Origin: WTGA01 sp965214055 | Lineage (GTDB): Bacteria; Pseudomonadota; Gammaproteobacteria; Arenicellales; Poriferihabitantaceae | DNA length: 64,000 bases | Assembly (NCBI GenBank): GCA_965214055.1 | Contig: OZ243931.1 | Location: 186,001-250,000, forward strand | Direction of reading: 5' to 3' | Shown here: positions 45,266 to 54,210 of the stretch, in pieces | Position numbering within the stretch: position 1 is the stretch's first letter | How the letters are laid out: the number at the start of each line of letters is the position of its first letter | Made by a program: the position numbers and the translations under genes | Notes under the pieces: model-generated | What the model was told of the DNA's origin: nothing | Database searches by the model: none | What the model saw: the letters and a program-made list of their open reading frames with translations, nothing else

Positions 45266-45379
45266 ATGGAAGACCGCTGGCTGTCAATCACCGAGATATG
45301 CAAATACCTCGGCGTCAGTAATGACACCGTATACAGGTGGATCGACAAGCATGGTATGCCCGCCTATCGCATGGGCTGA
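45266..45379 (+). pseudogene. Truncated excisionase-type DNA-binding protein
   Basis: The 37-residue frame reads WLSITEICKYLGVSNDTVYRW, then MPAYRMG and stop. This matches the first part of the excisionase (MerR-like) helix-turn-helix domain, in which the next residue is usually Arg after HRVG. The TGA sits at that position, and the following codons (PWMSIPWK) resemble the usual continuation. It is probably a decayed gene. Confidence 0.55.
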
Positions 45380-45451
45380 CCATGGATGAGTATTCCATGG
45401 AAAGTAGCCGCCTATTCCACGGCAAAGTAGCCACCCCCGGATCGGAGCGAT

Positions 45452-45622
45452 CGCGCCAATCCCGACCTGCCGAACATGGCCCTCACCACTTGGAACAGCT
45501 CGCGTGTTCGCAACCAGTCCTTCGATGGGCTGCCCCTGTTCTGTCTACCATTCGATATCTCCAACCACAATGAGATCGTCCGACTGGGTATGCAGGTATT
45601 GGACAGGAATTCAGCCACCTGA
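45452..45622 (+). pseudogene. Fused RhuM-like and McrC-tail fragments
   Basis: One frame encodes NPDLPNMALTTW (45458-45493), which resembles a carboxyl-terminal part of RhuM proteins, and then SFDGLPLFCLPFDIS..NEIVRLGMQVL (45518-45604), which matches the end of the McrC at 43439-43520 with about 86% nucleotide identity. The two pieces are joined in one reading frame that ends at TGA 45620. It is a chimeric remnant from recombination. Confidence 0.6.
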
Positions 45623-45700
45623 GATCAGACAATCTTTTCCTACCCACCTCTGATTACTCAAAAAACTGGCTTCCCGATCCTTGCTTGGGACCGAGCTTGG

Positions 45701-45747
45701 GTATACCTTGCAATTTCGGAATTTAAATCCTAATATACAAGGTATGC
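45701..45747. repeat. Inverted repeat over the DUF4143 gene start
   Basis: GTATACCTTG (45701-45710) and CAAGGTATGC (45738-45747) are reverse complements with one mismatch. The second arm contains the Shine-Dalgarno AAGGT and the ATG of the following gene. It may fold in mRNA to hide the start, or bind a regulator. Confidence 0.5.
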
Positions 45748-46919
45748 TGAGACGATGGATGACAGACGGCCTTCAGAAAAATATTGCACGCGTGCCAGCA
45801 GTGGCATTGCTGGGCCCACGTCAGGTTGGCAAGACAACCCTTGCGAAAACCATCGTGAAAGATATCGACTCGATTTATGTCGACCTGGAAGCACCAGGAG
45901 ATTTATTAAAGCTGCGCGACCCTACCAGTTTCCTGCGATCACACAGCGACAAACTGGTCATTCTTGATGAAATACAGCGCAGCCCTGATCTTTTCATGGT
46001 CCTGCGGGGCCTGATTGATCAAAACAGGCAGGCGGGACGAAAATCAGGCCAGTTCCTGTTACTGGGTTCGGCATCCATGGATTCGCTACGCCAGTCTTCG
46101 GAAAGCCTGGCCGGACGTATCCGTTACATCGAAATGACCGGGCTGAATATTCTGGAAACCGGTGCCTCTCAAAAGAATATTCATAATCGATGGCTTCGCG
46201 GGGGATTCCCGGACAGCTATCTTGCTGATGACAGCGATATGTCCATGGATTGGATCGAGGATTTAATTCGCACCTATCTTGAGCGGGATGTGCCGCAGAT
46301 GGGATTCCAGATTCCGGCTGTTCGATTACGGCAATTGTGGACAATGCTGGCACACCTGCAGGGCGAGCCCGTAAATTATTCCAGGCTGGCGGCGAATCTG
46401 GAAATCGACGGAAAAACAGTTCGCCGGTATATCGATATTCTCACGGATCTGCTGCTGGTCAGGCGGCTGGAACCATGGCATGCCAATGTCAAAAAACGGT
46501 TGGTTAAATCGCCGCGTTACTATATTCGGGACAGTGGCATACAGCATCGCCTGCTTGGGATCGATCACTACAATGCGCTGCTCTCAAACCCTGTACTGGG
46601 CAAAAGCTGGGAAGGGTTTGTAATAGACAATATCCACTCTGTTCTGCCGCGTCGTGCCGAAACCTATTTTTACCGCACCGCTGCCGGTGCCGAGATTGAT
46701 CTGGTGATCAAAATGCCCTCATCCAAAGTCTGGGCGGTTGAGATCAAGTATGGTGTTGCCCCGAAGCTGGGCAAGCATTACCGCCAAACCTGTGATGATG
46801 TGGGAGCCACGCTCAAATATGTTGTGTATGGTGGCGATGATGAGTTTCCTGTCGGGGAGGATGTCGTGGTCATTTCCCTGCCAAAGTTCATGGAAAAGCT
46901 GCTGTCCTCCCAATCATGA
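45744..46919 (+). CDS. P-loop ATPase with DUF4143 domain
   Basis: The 391-residue protein (from ATG 45744; an in-frame start 21 codons upstream is less likely) has an AAA-like ATPase with Walker A LLGPRQVGKTTLA near residue 25 and Walker B LVILDEIQRSPDLF, followed by GSASMDSLRQSSESLAGR and a carboxyl-terminal DUF4143 domain (RLPSPRYY-like KSPRYYIRDSG, and a nuclease-like PD-(D/E)xK core GAEIDLVI.....WAVEIKYG). Such proteins are common in genomic islands and their role is unknown. Confidence 0.9.
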   Translation: MLRRWMTDGLQKNIARVPAVALLGPRQVGKTTLAKTIVKDIDSIYVDLEAPGDLLKLRDPTSFLRSHSDKLVILDEIQRSPDLFMVLRGLIDQNRQAGRKSGQFLLLGSASMDSLRQSSESLAGRIRYIEMTGLNILETGASQKNIHNRWLRGGFPDSYLADDSDMSMDWIEDLIRTYLERDVPQMGFQIPAVRLRQLWTMLAHLQGEPVNYSRLAANLEIDGKTVRRYIDILTDLLLVRRLEPWHANVKKRLVKSPRYYIRDSGIQHRLLGIDHYNALLSNPVLGKSWEGFVIDNIHSVLPRRAETYFYRTAAGAEIDLVIKMPSSKVWAVEIKYGVAPKLGKHYRQTCDDVGATLKYVVYGGDDEFPVGEDVVVISLPKFMEKLLSSQS

Positions 46920-47013
46920 TGCCTGACACCACATTACTCTGTGAGCGTATCTTCCACGATTTCGAACGGTGGCCAGGGAAATGAGCGCAATGGACGGAAA
47001 AGTTTCCGTGAGA

Positions 47014-48129
47014 TCATCCCTCAGCCTCACCATAAGTGGCCACCGGTAGACCCAGGCTATCGTAATCCGGGCGTACGCCGAGTCCGGGCATATCGCTCGC
47101 GTAGAGTTTTCCGTCCCGCACCGCCGGCCCGCCAATGCCGGTGGAGCGCGTGTTGTAGTTCATCAGATCGGTGGTGTTTTGCAGGTATTCCGCGGGGGTC
47201 GAGGCGGCGAAATGGGCAACCGCTGCGGTAGTAATTTCGCCTCCCCAGGTATCCTCGCTGACCACCGGGATGCGGTTGTCGACGAGATAGTCGCGCACGC
47301 GCCTCGCTTTCGACAATCCGCCGAGATTGGATATCTTGAGGCAGCAGATTTCGGCGCCTCGGTCGGCAACGACGCGCTGGGCGGCATGAATTCCGGTTAT
47401 GCATTCGTCGAGTTTCATCGGCTGCTCGGCGATGCGGCGGACCTGCTGGCATTCCTCGTAGCTGCGGCAGGGCTGTTCGAGAATGAAATCGAGATCTCTG
47501 CAGGCCCTCGCGACGCGGATAGCGTTGTCCACACGCCAACCCTGGTTGGCGTCGGCCATGGCTTTTTCTCCCGGCTCAAGCAACGACACGGTATCGCGGA
47601 TGCGGCCGATATCGTCAGCCCAGTCGCCGCCTACCTTGATCTGGAACTGGCGGTAACCCTGCGCGCGGTAGGCCTCCATCTCTGCAATCGTCTCCTCTGT
47701 GGCCTTTTGCGGGGCGACGCGGTACATCGGCGCACCGTCGGTGAGCCTGCCGCCCAGCAGCATCCAGACCGGCTGACCGCAGGCCTGGCCGAGGATATCC
47801 CAGCAGGCCGCGTCGAACGGCGCCTTGGCGTAGCCGTGACCGAGCACATGGTGGTCCATGATGCCTTCGATCCGCGCCACCTGCCGGGGGTCCTCACCGA
47901 GCAGCCGCGGGGCAATGAGACGCGCCAGCGCCTCGACACCCTCGGAATGCGCCACCATGTAATTTTCACCGCAGGGCGTGAATTCACCACAGCCCTGCAG
48001 GCCGGCATCGGTATCGATCACCACCACCGACGCGCTTGCGATATCAATCGTATTGCCCGCACCCCAGGTATAGTTGCCGCCAACGTAGGGCAGGTGCGTT
48101 CGGTAAATGCGAATCCGAGTTATCTTCAT
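47014..48129 (-). CDS. Enolase-superfamily racemase/dehydratase, hydroxyproline-betaine epimerase-like
   Basis: The 371-residue protein has the capping domain and barrel of the mandelate-racemase/muconate-lactonizing subgroup. Predicted metal ligands are Asp193 (MADANQGW), Glu219 (LEQPC) and Asp241 (LDECITG); candidate acid/base lysines are Lys165 (FQIKVGG) and Lys265 (CLKISNLGG). The opening PYVGGNYTWGAGN and ECGEFTPCGENY-like stretch (GCGEFTPCGENYMVAHSEG) resemble 4-hydroxyproline-betaine 2-epimerase (HpbD) and cis-3-hydroxyproline dehydratases. The start overlaps the end of the following-upstream alcohol dehydrogenase gene (ATGA). Substrate is inferred; proline betaines or hydroxyprolines are plausible. 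Confidence 0.85.
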   Translation of the reverse strand: MKITRIRIYRTHLPYVGGNYTWGAGNTIDIASASVVVIDTDAGLQGCGEFTPCGENYMVAHSEGVEALARLIAPRLLGEDPRQVARIEGIMDHHVLGHGYAKAPFDAACWDILGQACGQPVWMLLGGRLTDGAPMYRVAPQKATEETIAEMEAYRAQGYRQFQIKVGGDWADDIGRIRDTVSLLEPGEKAMADANQGWRVDNAIRVARACRDLDFILEQPCRSYEECQQVRRIAEQPMKLDECITGIHAAQRVVADRGAEICCLKISNLGGLSKARRVRDYLVDNRIPVVSEDTWGGEITTAAVAHFAASTPAEYLQNTTDLMNYNTRSTGIGGPAVRDGKLYASDMPGLGVRPDYDSLGLPVATYGEAEG

Positions 48130-49220
48130 GGAGCCACCACAATATTTCCGACATGGCGCTTGGCCAGGAAATCCTCTTGTGCCACAGCCAGTTCTTCGAG
48201 TGGATAGGTGGCGGCGAGCAGGGGCTTCAGGTCACCGCTTTCGATCATTTTGACGACCCGCTGCATCGTGCCCGCGGGGCAGATCGTCGCGCCGGTCAGT
48301 TGCAGGTCCTTGTAAATCAGCTGGCGCAGGTCGAGCCCGGCCAGCGGTCCACCGATGCAACCCGATGTCGAGTAACGTCCACCCTGACGCAGGGCATTGA
48401 TCAACGGCATGAACATCGGCGCGCCGACGACATCGAGGGCAATGTCCACTGCGCCGCCCGCGGCTTCGCCGATAGCACTTTCGAGGTGAACTTGGTTGCG
48501 GTCGATGACGATCTCGGCACCGAGTTGCTCAAGCAGCCCGGCTTTGGAAAGCGATGCCACAGCAATCACGCGGCAGCCGCGCAGACGGCAGAGCTGGATG
48601 GCTGCAGAGCCGACCCCTCCCGAGGCACCGGTAATGACGACAGTTTCACCCGGACGCGGCGCGGTTCGCTGCACCAGGTTTTCCGCAGTGGAATAGGCAC
48701 AGGGAAAGGTCGCCAATTCGGCATCGGACAGTGGCGAATCCACCCGGATGGCATTGTCGCCGCGTACCTTCGTATATTCGGCATAGCCGCCATCACACTC
48801 GCTCCCGAAATAGCCCGAGTTCAGCGGATTCAGCCAGTCGCCATGGGCCAGCAACCAGGGATCGATCAGAATGCGTTCCCCGATACGGGAGGCTTCGACG
48901 CCGTCGCCAACGGCAACGATTTCACCGACCACATCGGCGCCCTGAATCACGGGAAAATCGATGGATCCGCCGCCCCAGGTACCGTCCTCTCCCCCGGCCT
49001 CACCGAAACCCTCAGTGGCACCATCGCCGATGGCGTCGCTGACCGCCTTCGAATACCAGGCAGTGCGTGTATTGATGTCGGTGTTGTTCAGCCCGCAGGC
49101 ACCCACCCTGACCAGCACTTCGCCCTTTTCCGGCACCGGAGTCAACACCTCGGAGTAAACCAGTTTATCGAGACCGCCGTGCCCGGTCAGGAGTACGGCT
49201 TTCATGGTTTCCGGAATCAT
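48126..49220 (-). CDS. Zinc-type alcohol dehydrogenase/quinone oxidoreductase family protein
   Basis: The protein (364 residues from ATG 49220; another ATG at 49205) is a medium-chain dehydrogenase. GroES-like motifs include GACGLNNTDINTR and GADVVGEIVAVGDGV; the nucleotide-binding loop is VVITGASGGVGSAAIQL. The catalytic zinc ligand pattern is not the classical one, so it may be a quinone-oxidoreductase-like enzyme. It is coupled by ATGA to the racemase gene and preceded by an aldehyde-dehydrogenase carboxyl-terminal fragment. The codon use of this pair is more GC-rich than the neighbours, which suggests transfer. Confidence 0.88.
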   Translation of the reverse strand: MIPETMKAVLLTGHGGLDKLVYSEVLTPVPEKGEVLVRVGACGLNNTDINTRTAWYSKAVSDAIGDGATEGFGEAGGEDGTWGGGSIDFPVIQGADVVGEIVAVGDGVEASRIGERILIDPWLLAHGDWLNPLNSGYFGSECDGGYAEYTKVRGDNAIRVDSPLSDAELATFPCAYSTAENLVQRTAPRPGETVVITGASGGVGSAAIQLCRLRGCRVIAVASLSKAGLLEQLGAEIVIDRNQVHLESAIGEAAGGAVDIALDVVGAPMFMPLINALRQGGRYSTSGCIGGPLAGLDLRQLIYKDLQLTGATICPAGTMQRVVKMIESGDLKPLLAATYPLEELAVAQEDFLAKRHVGNIVVAP

Positions 49221-49236
49221 CCCCCGTCCGCCCGTC

Positions 49237-49383
49237 TTATGCCGGCACCCTGGCCATTTTCCAACCGACGTTTTTCGACTGGTAGCTACTGGCCGATGAC
49301 TCCATATCCTTTTCACGGCCGAAGCCCGACTTCCTGAAACCGCGGAGATAATTTTGCCGATAAGCTTTGATTTCTTCAGACAC
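49237..49383 (-). pseudogene. Aldehyde-dehydrogenase carboxyl-terminal fragment
   Basis: A 48-codon frame ending in TAA at 49237 reads RGFRKSGFGREKDMES, then YQSKNVGWK, which matches the last residues of aldehyde dehydrogenases (consensus GGxKxSGxGRE..... YTxxKxVW). The upstream part of the gene, including the catalytic Cys, is missing; sequence before 49383 resembles no ALDH. It sits 16 bases before the alcohol dehydrogenase gene, so an ALDH gene was once first in this operon. Confidence 0.55.
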
Positions 49384-49544
49384 GCTTGTCCCCTGTCAGG
49401 TTCAGATAGCGAGTTTAACAGCACCACAGGGGGACCGAGCACTTGCGCAAGCGGAATCTCCTGTAATGTCTGCCTACAGATTGAATTATATCCGTTTATC
49501 GGAATTTTCCCGCGTCCTCATGCACAAGTCAGGCTGACCCGGTT

Positions 49545-50405
49545 TCAAGTGGCCCGTTCGGAACCCCGCCGTACGGTGATGATGGCTACACCGAGAATCG
49601 CAAGGGCTCCTCCCAACGCAATTTTCATGGTCAGCGATTCCCCCAGCAACCACATTCCACCCGCCACAGAAGTCACCGGAAGCAACAGCAAAAAGGGCAT
49701 GACCTGGCTCACCGGATACAATCCGAGCAACCGGTACCACAGGGCATATCCGATGCCTGTCATGACGATTGCAAGATAGACCACTCCCGCCCAGACAGAC
49801 ATGGAAGCGGACTGGATTTGTGCGATCTGATTGGTTTCAAGGAGGGCGGAGGCAATAAAGAGCTGGGGGGCCGCGAACACCGCTACCCCCGATATCAGCA
49901 TGAATCCATTGGTTTCATTGATCCTCTTGATCATGATCTGGCCCACCGCCCAGACAAAGGCGCCCCCGACCACCATGAACGCGTAAATGAGATTCCCTGC
50001 CAGCCTGGGCTCCCCCAGGATCAGCACCGCACCCGCAAAGGATATGAACATACCCGCCGTTTGCCGGAAAGTGATGTGGTCTCCAAGAGCGACCCAGGCA
50101 AGCAGCAGGCCAAAGGGGACTTCAAGCTGGACCAGCAAGGCGGCTGTGGAGGCATCAATGCCATTGAGACCATTGAACGTGAGGCTGTACTGGATCGCCG
50201 CACTCACCAGCGCAATCCAGAACAGGTCCTTGAACAGTCTCAAGGGGGGCCTGAATATCCATACCAGGCAAAGTGCGGTCAGAGAAAAACGCAGGGCCAT
50301 GAGCAGAATGGGTGAAAAATGACTCATGGTTGCCTTGGCAACAATGAACCCCATTCCCCAGATGACTGGAACCGCTACAGCCATCAATATATGAGCCGGC
50401 TTCAT
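49545..50405 (-). CDS. DMT-superfamily (EamA) transporter
   Basis: The 286-residue protein has ten predicted membrane helices in two EamA repeats. Family-like stretches are VPVIWGMGFIVAKATMSHFSP, LVQLEVPFGLLLAW and YPVSQVMPFLLLLPV. Export of amino acids or other metabolites is typical of the family; the substrate is unknown. It is a second EamA protein beside the one at 9863-10825, only distantly similar. It lies downstream of greA on the same strand, 46 bases apart. Confidence 0.88.
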   Translation of the reverse strand: MKPAHILMAVAVPVIWGMGFIVAKATMSHFSPILLMALRFSLTALCLVWIFRPPLRLFKDLFWIALVSAAIQYSLTFNGLNGIDASTAALLVQLEVPFGLLLAWVALGDHITFRQTAGMFISFAGAVLILGEPRLAGNLIYAFMVVGGAFVWAVGQIMIKRINETNGFMLISGVAVFAAPQLFIASALLETNQIAQIQSASMSVWAGVVYLAIVMTGIGYALWYRLLGLYPVSQVMPFLLLLPVTSVAGGMWLLGESLTMKIALGGALAILGVAIITVRRGSERAT

Positions 50406-50451
50406 ACCATGGGTTTACCGGTCTTGTGCTGGTCTTTTCCGGAAAGGCCGG

Positions 50452-50931
50452 TTATTGGTAGGTGACCGCGAGAATCTCGAAGTTTCTTTTTCCACCCGGG
50501 GCATTGACCACAATTTCATCCCCCTCATTTTTACCGAGCAGGGCCCGGCCGATTGGAGAACTGATTGAAATCCTTCCCTTGCTCAGGTCCGCCTCAAGGT
50601 TCCCGACAAGCTGGTAATTCACCGTCTTGTCCTCCTCTTCGTCGTACAGTTCCACATAGGCCCCAAATACGACTTTTCCATCCTGACCGATTTTTACCGG
50701 ATCGATAATTTCAGCAATGGACAGTTTCGATTCCAGTTCAGCGATTCGGCCTTCAATAAACCCCTGCTGCTCCTTTGCCGCATCATATTCCGCATTTTCA
50801 GACAGGTCGCCATGAGACCGGGCTTCCGCGATGGCGGCAATGATCCGCGGCCGGTCAATTCTCTTCAGTTTTTTGAGTTCTTCACGAAGCTCGTCCGCAC
50901 CACGATTGGTTAGTACAACTCGATCATTCAT
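50452..50931 (-). CDS. greA: Transcription elongation factor GreA
   Basis: The 159-residue protein has the amino-terminal coiled coil with TNRGADELREELKKLK and AEARSHGDLSENAEYDAAKEQQ, the latter holding the acidic tip that rescues backtracked RNA polymerase, and the FKBP-like carboxyl domain with PIGRALLGKNEGDEIVVNAPGGKR. It ends the carAB-greA block, 24 bases after carB. Confidence 0.97.
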   Translation of the reverse strand: MNDRVVLTNRGADELREELKKLKRIDRPRIIAAIAEARSHGDLSENAEYDAAKEQQGFIEGRIAELESKLSIAEIIDPVKIGQDGKVVFGAYVELYDEEEDKTVNYQLVGNLEADLSKGRISISSPIGRALLGKNEGDEIVVNAPGGKRNFEILAVTYQ

Positions 50932-50955
50932 TCCGGGTTCCCACAGATTGCGAAC

Positions 50956-53900
50956 TCAGGCCGTCCCATTGCCTGCATGGGCCGTCCGATTGGTTTTCAG
51001 TTTACGATGCAACGTCTGCAGTTTGTTCACGGTGACACTCCCTACATGCTTGTGAGCCTGTGCAGAGGCCCTCGCAGCGGCCATGGTCGTATAGTAGGTG
51101 ACTTTATGCAGCAACGCTTCACGCCGGATTGTATAGGAATCCTTCAGGCTTTGTTTGCCGGATGTCGTATTGACAATCAGATCGTATTCATCGTTCTTGA
51201 TACTGTCCACCACGTGGGGACGTCCCTCAATCACCTTGTTCACGCATTTTACCGGCAAACCGCCCTTTTCAATCACTTTCGCGGTCCCTTCCGTGGCGAC
51301 CAGTTCAAACCCGGCCTGGTAAAAGTACCGGGCTACCTCCACCGCATCCGCCTGGTCTTCCTTGCGCAGGCTGAACAGGATTCGTCCGGTTCTCGGAATG
51401 GTGTAGCCCGCGGCATTTTCTGATTTTTCGAAAGCCTCACCAAAACTCATGCCGATCCCCATGGTTTCTCCCGTGCTTTTCATCTCGGGGCCCAGAACGG
51501 TGTCCACTCCGGGAAACTTGATGAAGGGAAATACCGCCTCTTTGACCGAGTAAAACCCGGACACCGGATCCTCCGTAATGCCCTGGGATTCCAGGGTCTG
51601 GCCCACCATGCAGCGGGCTGCAATTTTTGCCAGGGGCCTGGCCATGGCCTTGGAGACAAATGGAACAGTCCTTGAGGCCCTTGGATTGACTTCAAGCACA
51701 TAAATCCGATCTTCCTTGACCGCAAACTGGACATTCATCAGTCCCACCACATCCAGGGCAAGCGCCATCGCCCGGGTCTGGACACGCAGTTCATCCTGTA
51801 TGCCCCGGGACAGACTGAATGGCGGCAGGGAACAGGCCGAATCGCCGGAATGCACCCCGGCCTCCTCGATATGCTCCATGATGCCGCCAATGACCACCGC
51901 CGAGCCATCGCATACCGCATCGACATCCACCTCCACCGCATCGTTAAGAAAGCGGTCGAGCAATACCGGGGAATCAAAGGACACACTGAGTGCCGATCCC
52001 ATGTAATCCCTCAACCCCTTCGGGCCATACACCACTTCCATCCCCCTGCCTCCCAGCACATACGATGGACGCACGACCAGTGGATAGCCGATCTCCGCGG
52101 CAAGTTCCAGTGCCTGGGCGGGATTGGTCGCAGTGCGGTTTGGCGGTTGCCGGAGACCCAGGCTGGCCAGCAGCTGCTGGAAATATTCCCGGTCCTCGGC
52201 ACAATGAATGGAAGAAGGCGTCGTTCCAATAATGGGGGTGCCTTCCCGTTCCAGCGCCCTTGCCAGCTTAAGGGGAGTCTGCCCGCCAAACTGCACGATC
52301 ACCCCGGCCGGCTGCTCAATCCGGACGATTTCCAACACATCTTCAAGGGTTAACGGTTCGAAATAGAGCCGGTCGGACGTGTCATAGTCGGTGGAAACGG
52401 TTTCCGGATTGCAATTCACCATGATGGTCTCGTACCCATCTTCACGAAGGGAAATGGACGCATGAACACAACAGTAATCGAATTCAATGCCCTGCCCGAT
52501 CCGGTTCGGCCCACCCCCGAGTACGATTATTTTCTTCCGGTCGGTGGGTTCGGCTTCACATTCCTGTTCATAACTGGAATACAGGTACGCCGTACTGGTA
52601 TCAAACTCCGCCGCACAGGAATCCACGCGCTTGAATACCGGGTGAATACCATGGGTCGACCTGAAATCCCGAACCCGGTCTTCGTCGGTCTGCAGCAACA
52701 CGGCCAGCCTGCGGTCGGAAAAACCCTTTGCCTTCCAGTCACGCAGCTCCTGCGGTACCACCTTTTCCAGGGACCGGGTCTTGATTTCGTATTCCGTATG
52801 GATCAAATCCTCGATCTCGGCCAGGAACCAGGGGTCGATTCGGCAGGTCCGGTGGATTTCTTCCAGGGACATGCCGGACCGGAATGCCTCGGCAACATAC
52901 CACGGGCGCTTTGCCCCGGGAATACGAAGCTGGGATGTGATCTGTTCTTCGGTCAATGGCCCATTGACGCTGGCCGGGGAATCCAACCCGTCCACCCCGA
53001 TTTCCAGACTCCGCAATGCCTTCTGGAAAGACTCCTGGAAAGACCGGCCGATCGCCATGACTTCTCCCACCGATTTCATCTGGGTGGTCAAGGTCGCGTC
53101 CGCCTGTGGAAATTTCTCGAAATCAAAGCGGGGGATTTTCGTTACCACATAATCTATGGTGGGCTCAAATGACGCGGGCATGGCTCCGCCGGTAATATCA
53201 TTTTGCAGTTCATCCAGGGTGAAGCCCACTGCCAGCTTCGCCGCCACCTTGGCAATGGGAAATCCCGTTGCCTTGGATGCCAGTGCAGAAGAACGGGAAA
53301 CCCGGGGGTTCATTTCGATGATAATCATCTTGCCGTTTTCCGGGTTGATGGCAAACTGCACATTGGAACCCCCTGTATCGACGCCGATTTCCCTCAGCAC
53401 GGCAATACTGGCATTGCGCATGATCTGGTATTCCTTGTCCGTCAGGGTCTGTGCGGGCGCAACGGTGATGGAATCTCCCGTATGGACTCCCATGGGATCA
53501 AAATTCTCAATGGAGCAGACGATAATGCAGTTGTCTCTCCGGTCCCGGACCACCTCCATTTCAAATTCCTTCCAGCCCAGGATACTTTCCTCGATCAACA
53601 ACTCCCTGGTCGGTGATGCATCCAGCCCCCGGTTGCAGATTTCGACAAATTCTTCCATGTTGTACGCGATCCCGCCTCCGCTCCCTCCCAGTGTAAAAGA
53701 GGGTCGGATGATGGCCGGAAAACCAATTTTTTCGACATAGCTCACGGCATGCTCAAGACTGTGCGCCAAACCGCCTTTCACCGTTTCCAGGCCGATGGAA
53801 TGGACTGCGTTGCGAAACTGCTCCCGGTCTTCCGCCTTGTCGATGGCGGCACTGTTGGCCCCGATCATTTCCACTGCGTATTTTTCCAGGACCCCATGCC

Positions 53901-54210
53901 GATTCAAGTCCAGCGCACAGTTCAATCCTGTCTGCCCTCCCATCGTCGGCAAAATGGCATCCGGCCTCTCCTCTTCGATAATCTTCTCCAGCACTTCCCA
54001 ACGGATCGGTTCGATGTAGGTGGCATCGGCAAATTCCGGGTCGGTCATGATGGTCGCCGGATTCGAATTCACCAGAATGACCCGGTATCCTTCCTCTTTC
54101 AAGGCCTTGCAGGCCTGGACGCCCGAGTAATCGAATTCGCAGGCCTGCCCAATGATGATGGGTCCGGCACCCACGATCAGCACGGATTCAATGTCTGTTC
54201 TCTTGGGCAT
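50956..54210 (-). CDS. carB: Carbamoyl-phosphate synthase large subunit
   Basis: The 1084-residue enzyme (E. coli 1073) makes carbamoyl phosphate from bicarbonate, ammonia and two ATP for pyrimidines and arginine. Two homologous ATP-grasp halves are present, each with a GxGPxxIGQxxEFDY motif (VGAGPIIIGQACEFDYSG and GGGPNRIGQGIEFDY). The carboxyl end is the MGS-like allosteric domain with NTTSGKQSLKDSYTIRREAL. It overlaps carA by 23 bases. Confidence 0.98.
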   Translation of the reverse strand: MPKRTDIESVLIVGAGPIIIGQACEFDYSGVQACKALKEEGYRVILVNSNPATIMTDPEFADATYIEPIRWEVLEKIIEEERPDAILPTMGGQTGLNCALDLNRHGVLEKYAVEMIGANSAAIDKAEDREQFRNAVHSIGLETVKGGLAHSLEHAVSYVEKIGFPAIIRPSFTLGGSGGGIAYNMEEFVEICNRGLDASPTRELLIEESILGWKEFEMEVVRDRRDNCIIVCSIENFDPMGVHTGDSITVAPAQTLTDKEYQIMRNASIAVLREIGVDTGGSNVQFAINPENGKMIIIEMNPRVSRSSALASKATGFPIAKVAAKLAVGFTLDELQNDITGGAMPASFEPTIDYVVTKIPRFDFEKFPQADATLTTQMKSVGEVMAIGRSFQESFQKALRSLEIGVDGLDSPASVNGPLTEEQITSQLRIPGAKRPWYVAEAFRSGMSLEEIHRTCRIDPWFLAEIEDLIHTEYEIKTRSLEKVVPQELRDWKAKGFSDRRLAVLLQTDEDRVRDFRSTHGIHPVFKRVDSCAAEFDTSTAYLYSSYEQECEAEPTDRKKIIVLGGGPNRIGQGIEFDYCCVHASISLREDGYETIMVNCNPETVSTDYDTSDRLYFEPLTLEDVLEIVRIEQPAGVIVQFGGQTPLKLARALEREGTPIIGTTPSSIHCAEDREYFQQLLASLGLRQPPNRTATNPAQALELAAEIGYPLVVRPSYVLGGRGMEVVYGPKGLRDYMGSALSVSFDSPVLLDRFLNDAVEVDVDAVCDGSAVVIGGIMEHIEEAGVHSGDSACSLPPFSLSRGIQDELRVQTRAMALALDVVGLMNVQFAVKEDRIYVLEVNPRASRTVPFVSKAMARPLAKIAARCMVGQTLESQGITEDPVSGFYSVKEAVFPFIKFPGVDTVLGPEMKSTGETMGIGMSFGEAFEKSENAAGYTIPRTGRILFSLRKEDQADAVEVARYFYQAGFELVATEGTAKVIEKGGLPVKCVNKVIEGRPHVVDSIKNDEYDLIVNTTSGKQSLKDSYTIRREALLHKVTYYTTMAAARASAQAHKHVGSVTVNKLQTLHRKLKTNRTAHAGNGTA

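Noticed and set aside
40179..49383. CRISPR array or complete prophage in the accessory island
   Set aside because: No regularly spaced repeats, capsid, portal or terminase genes were seen; only restriction genes and gene remnants.
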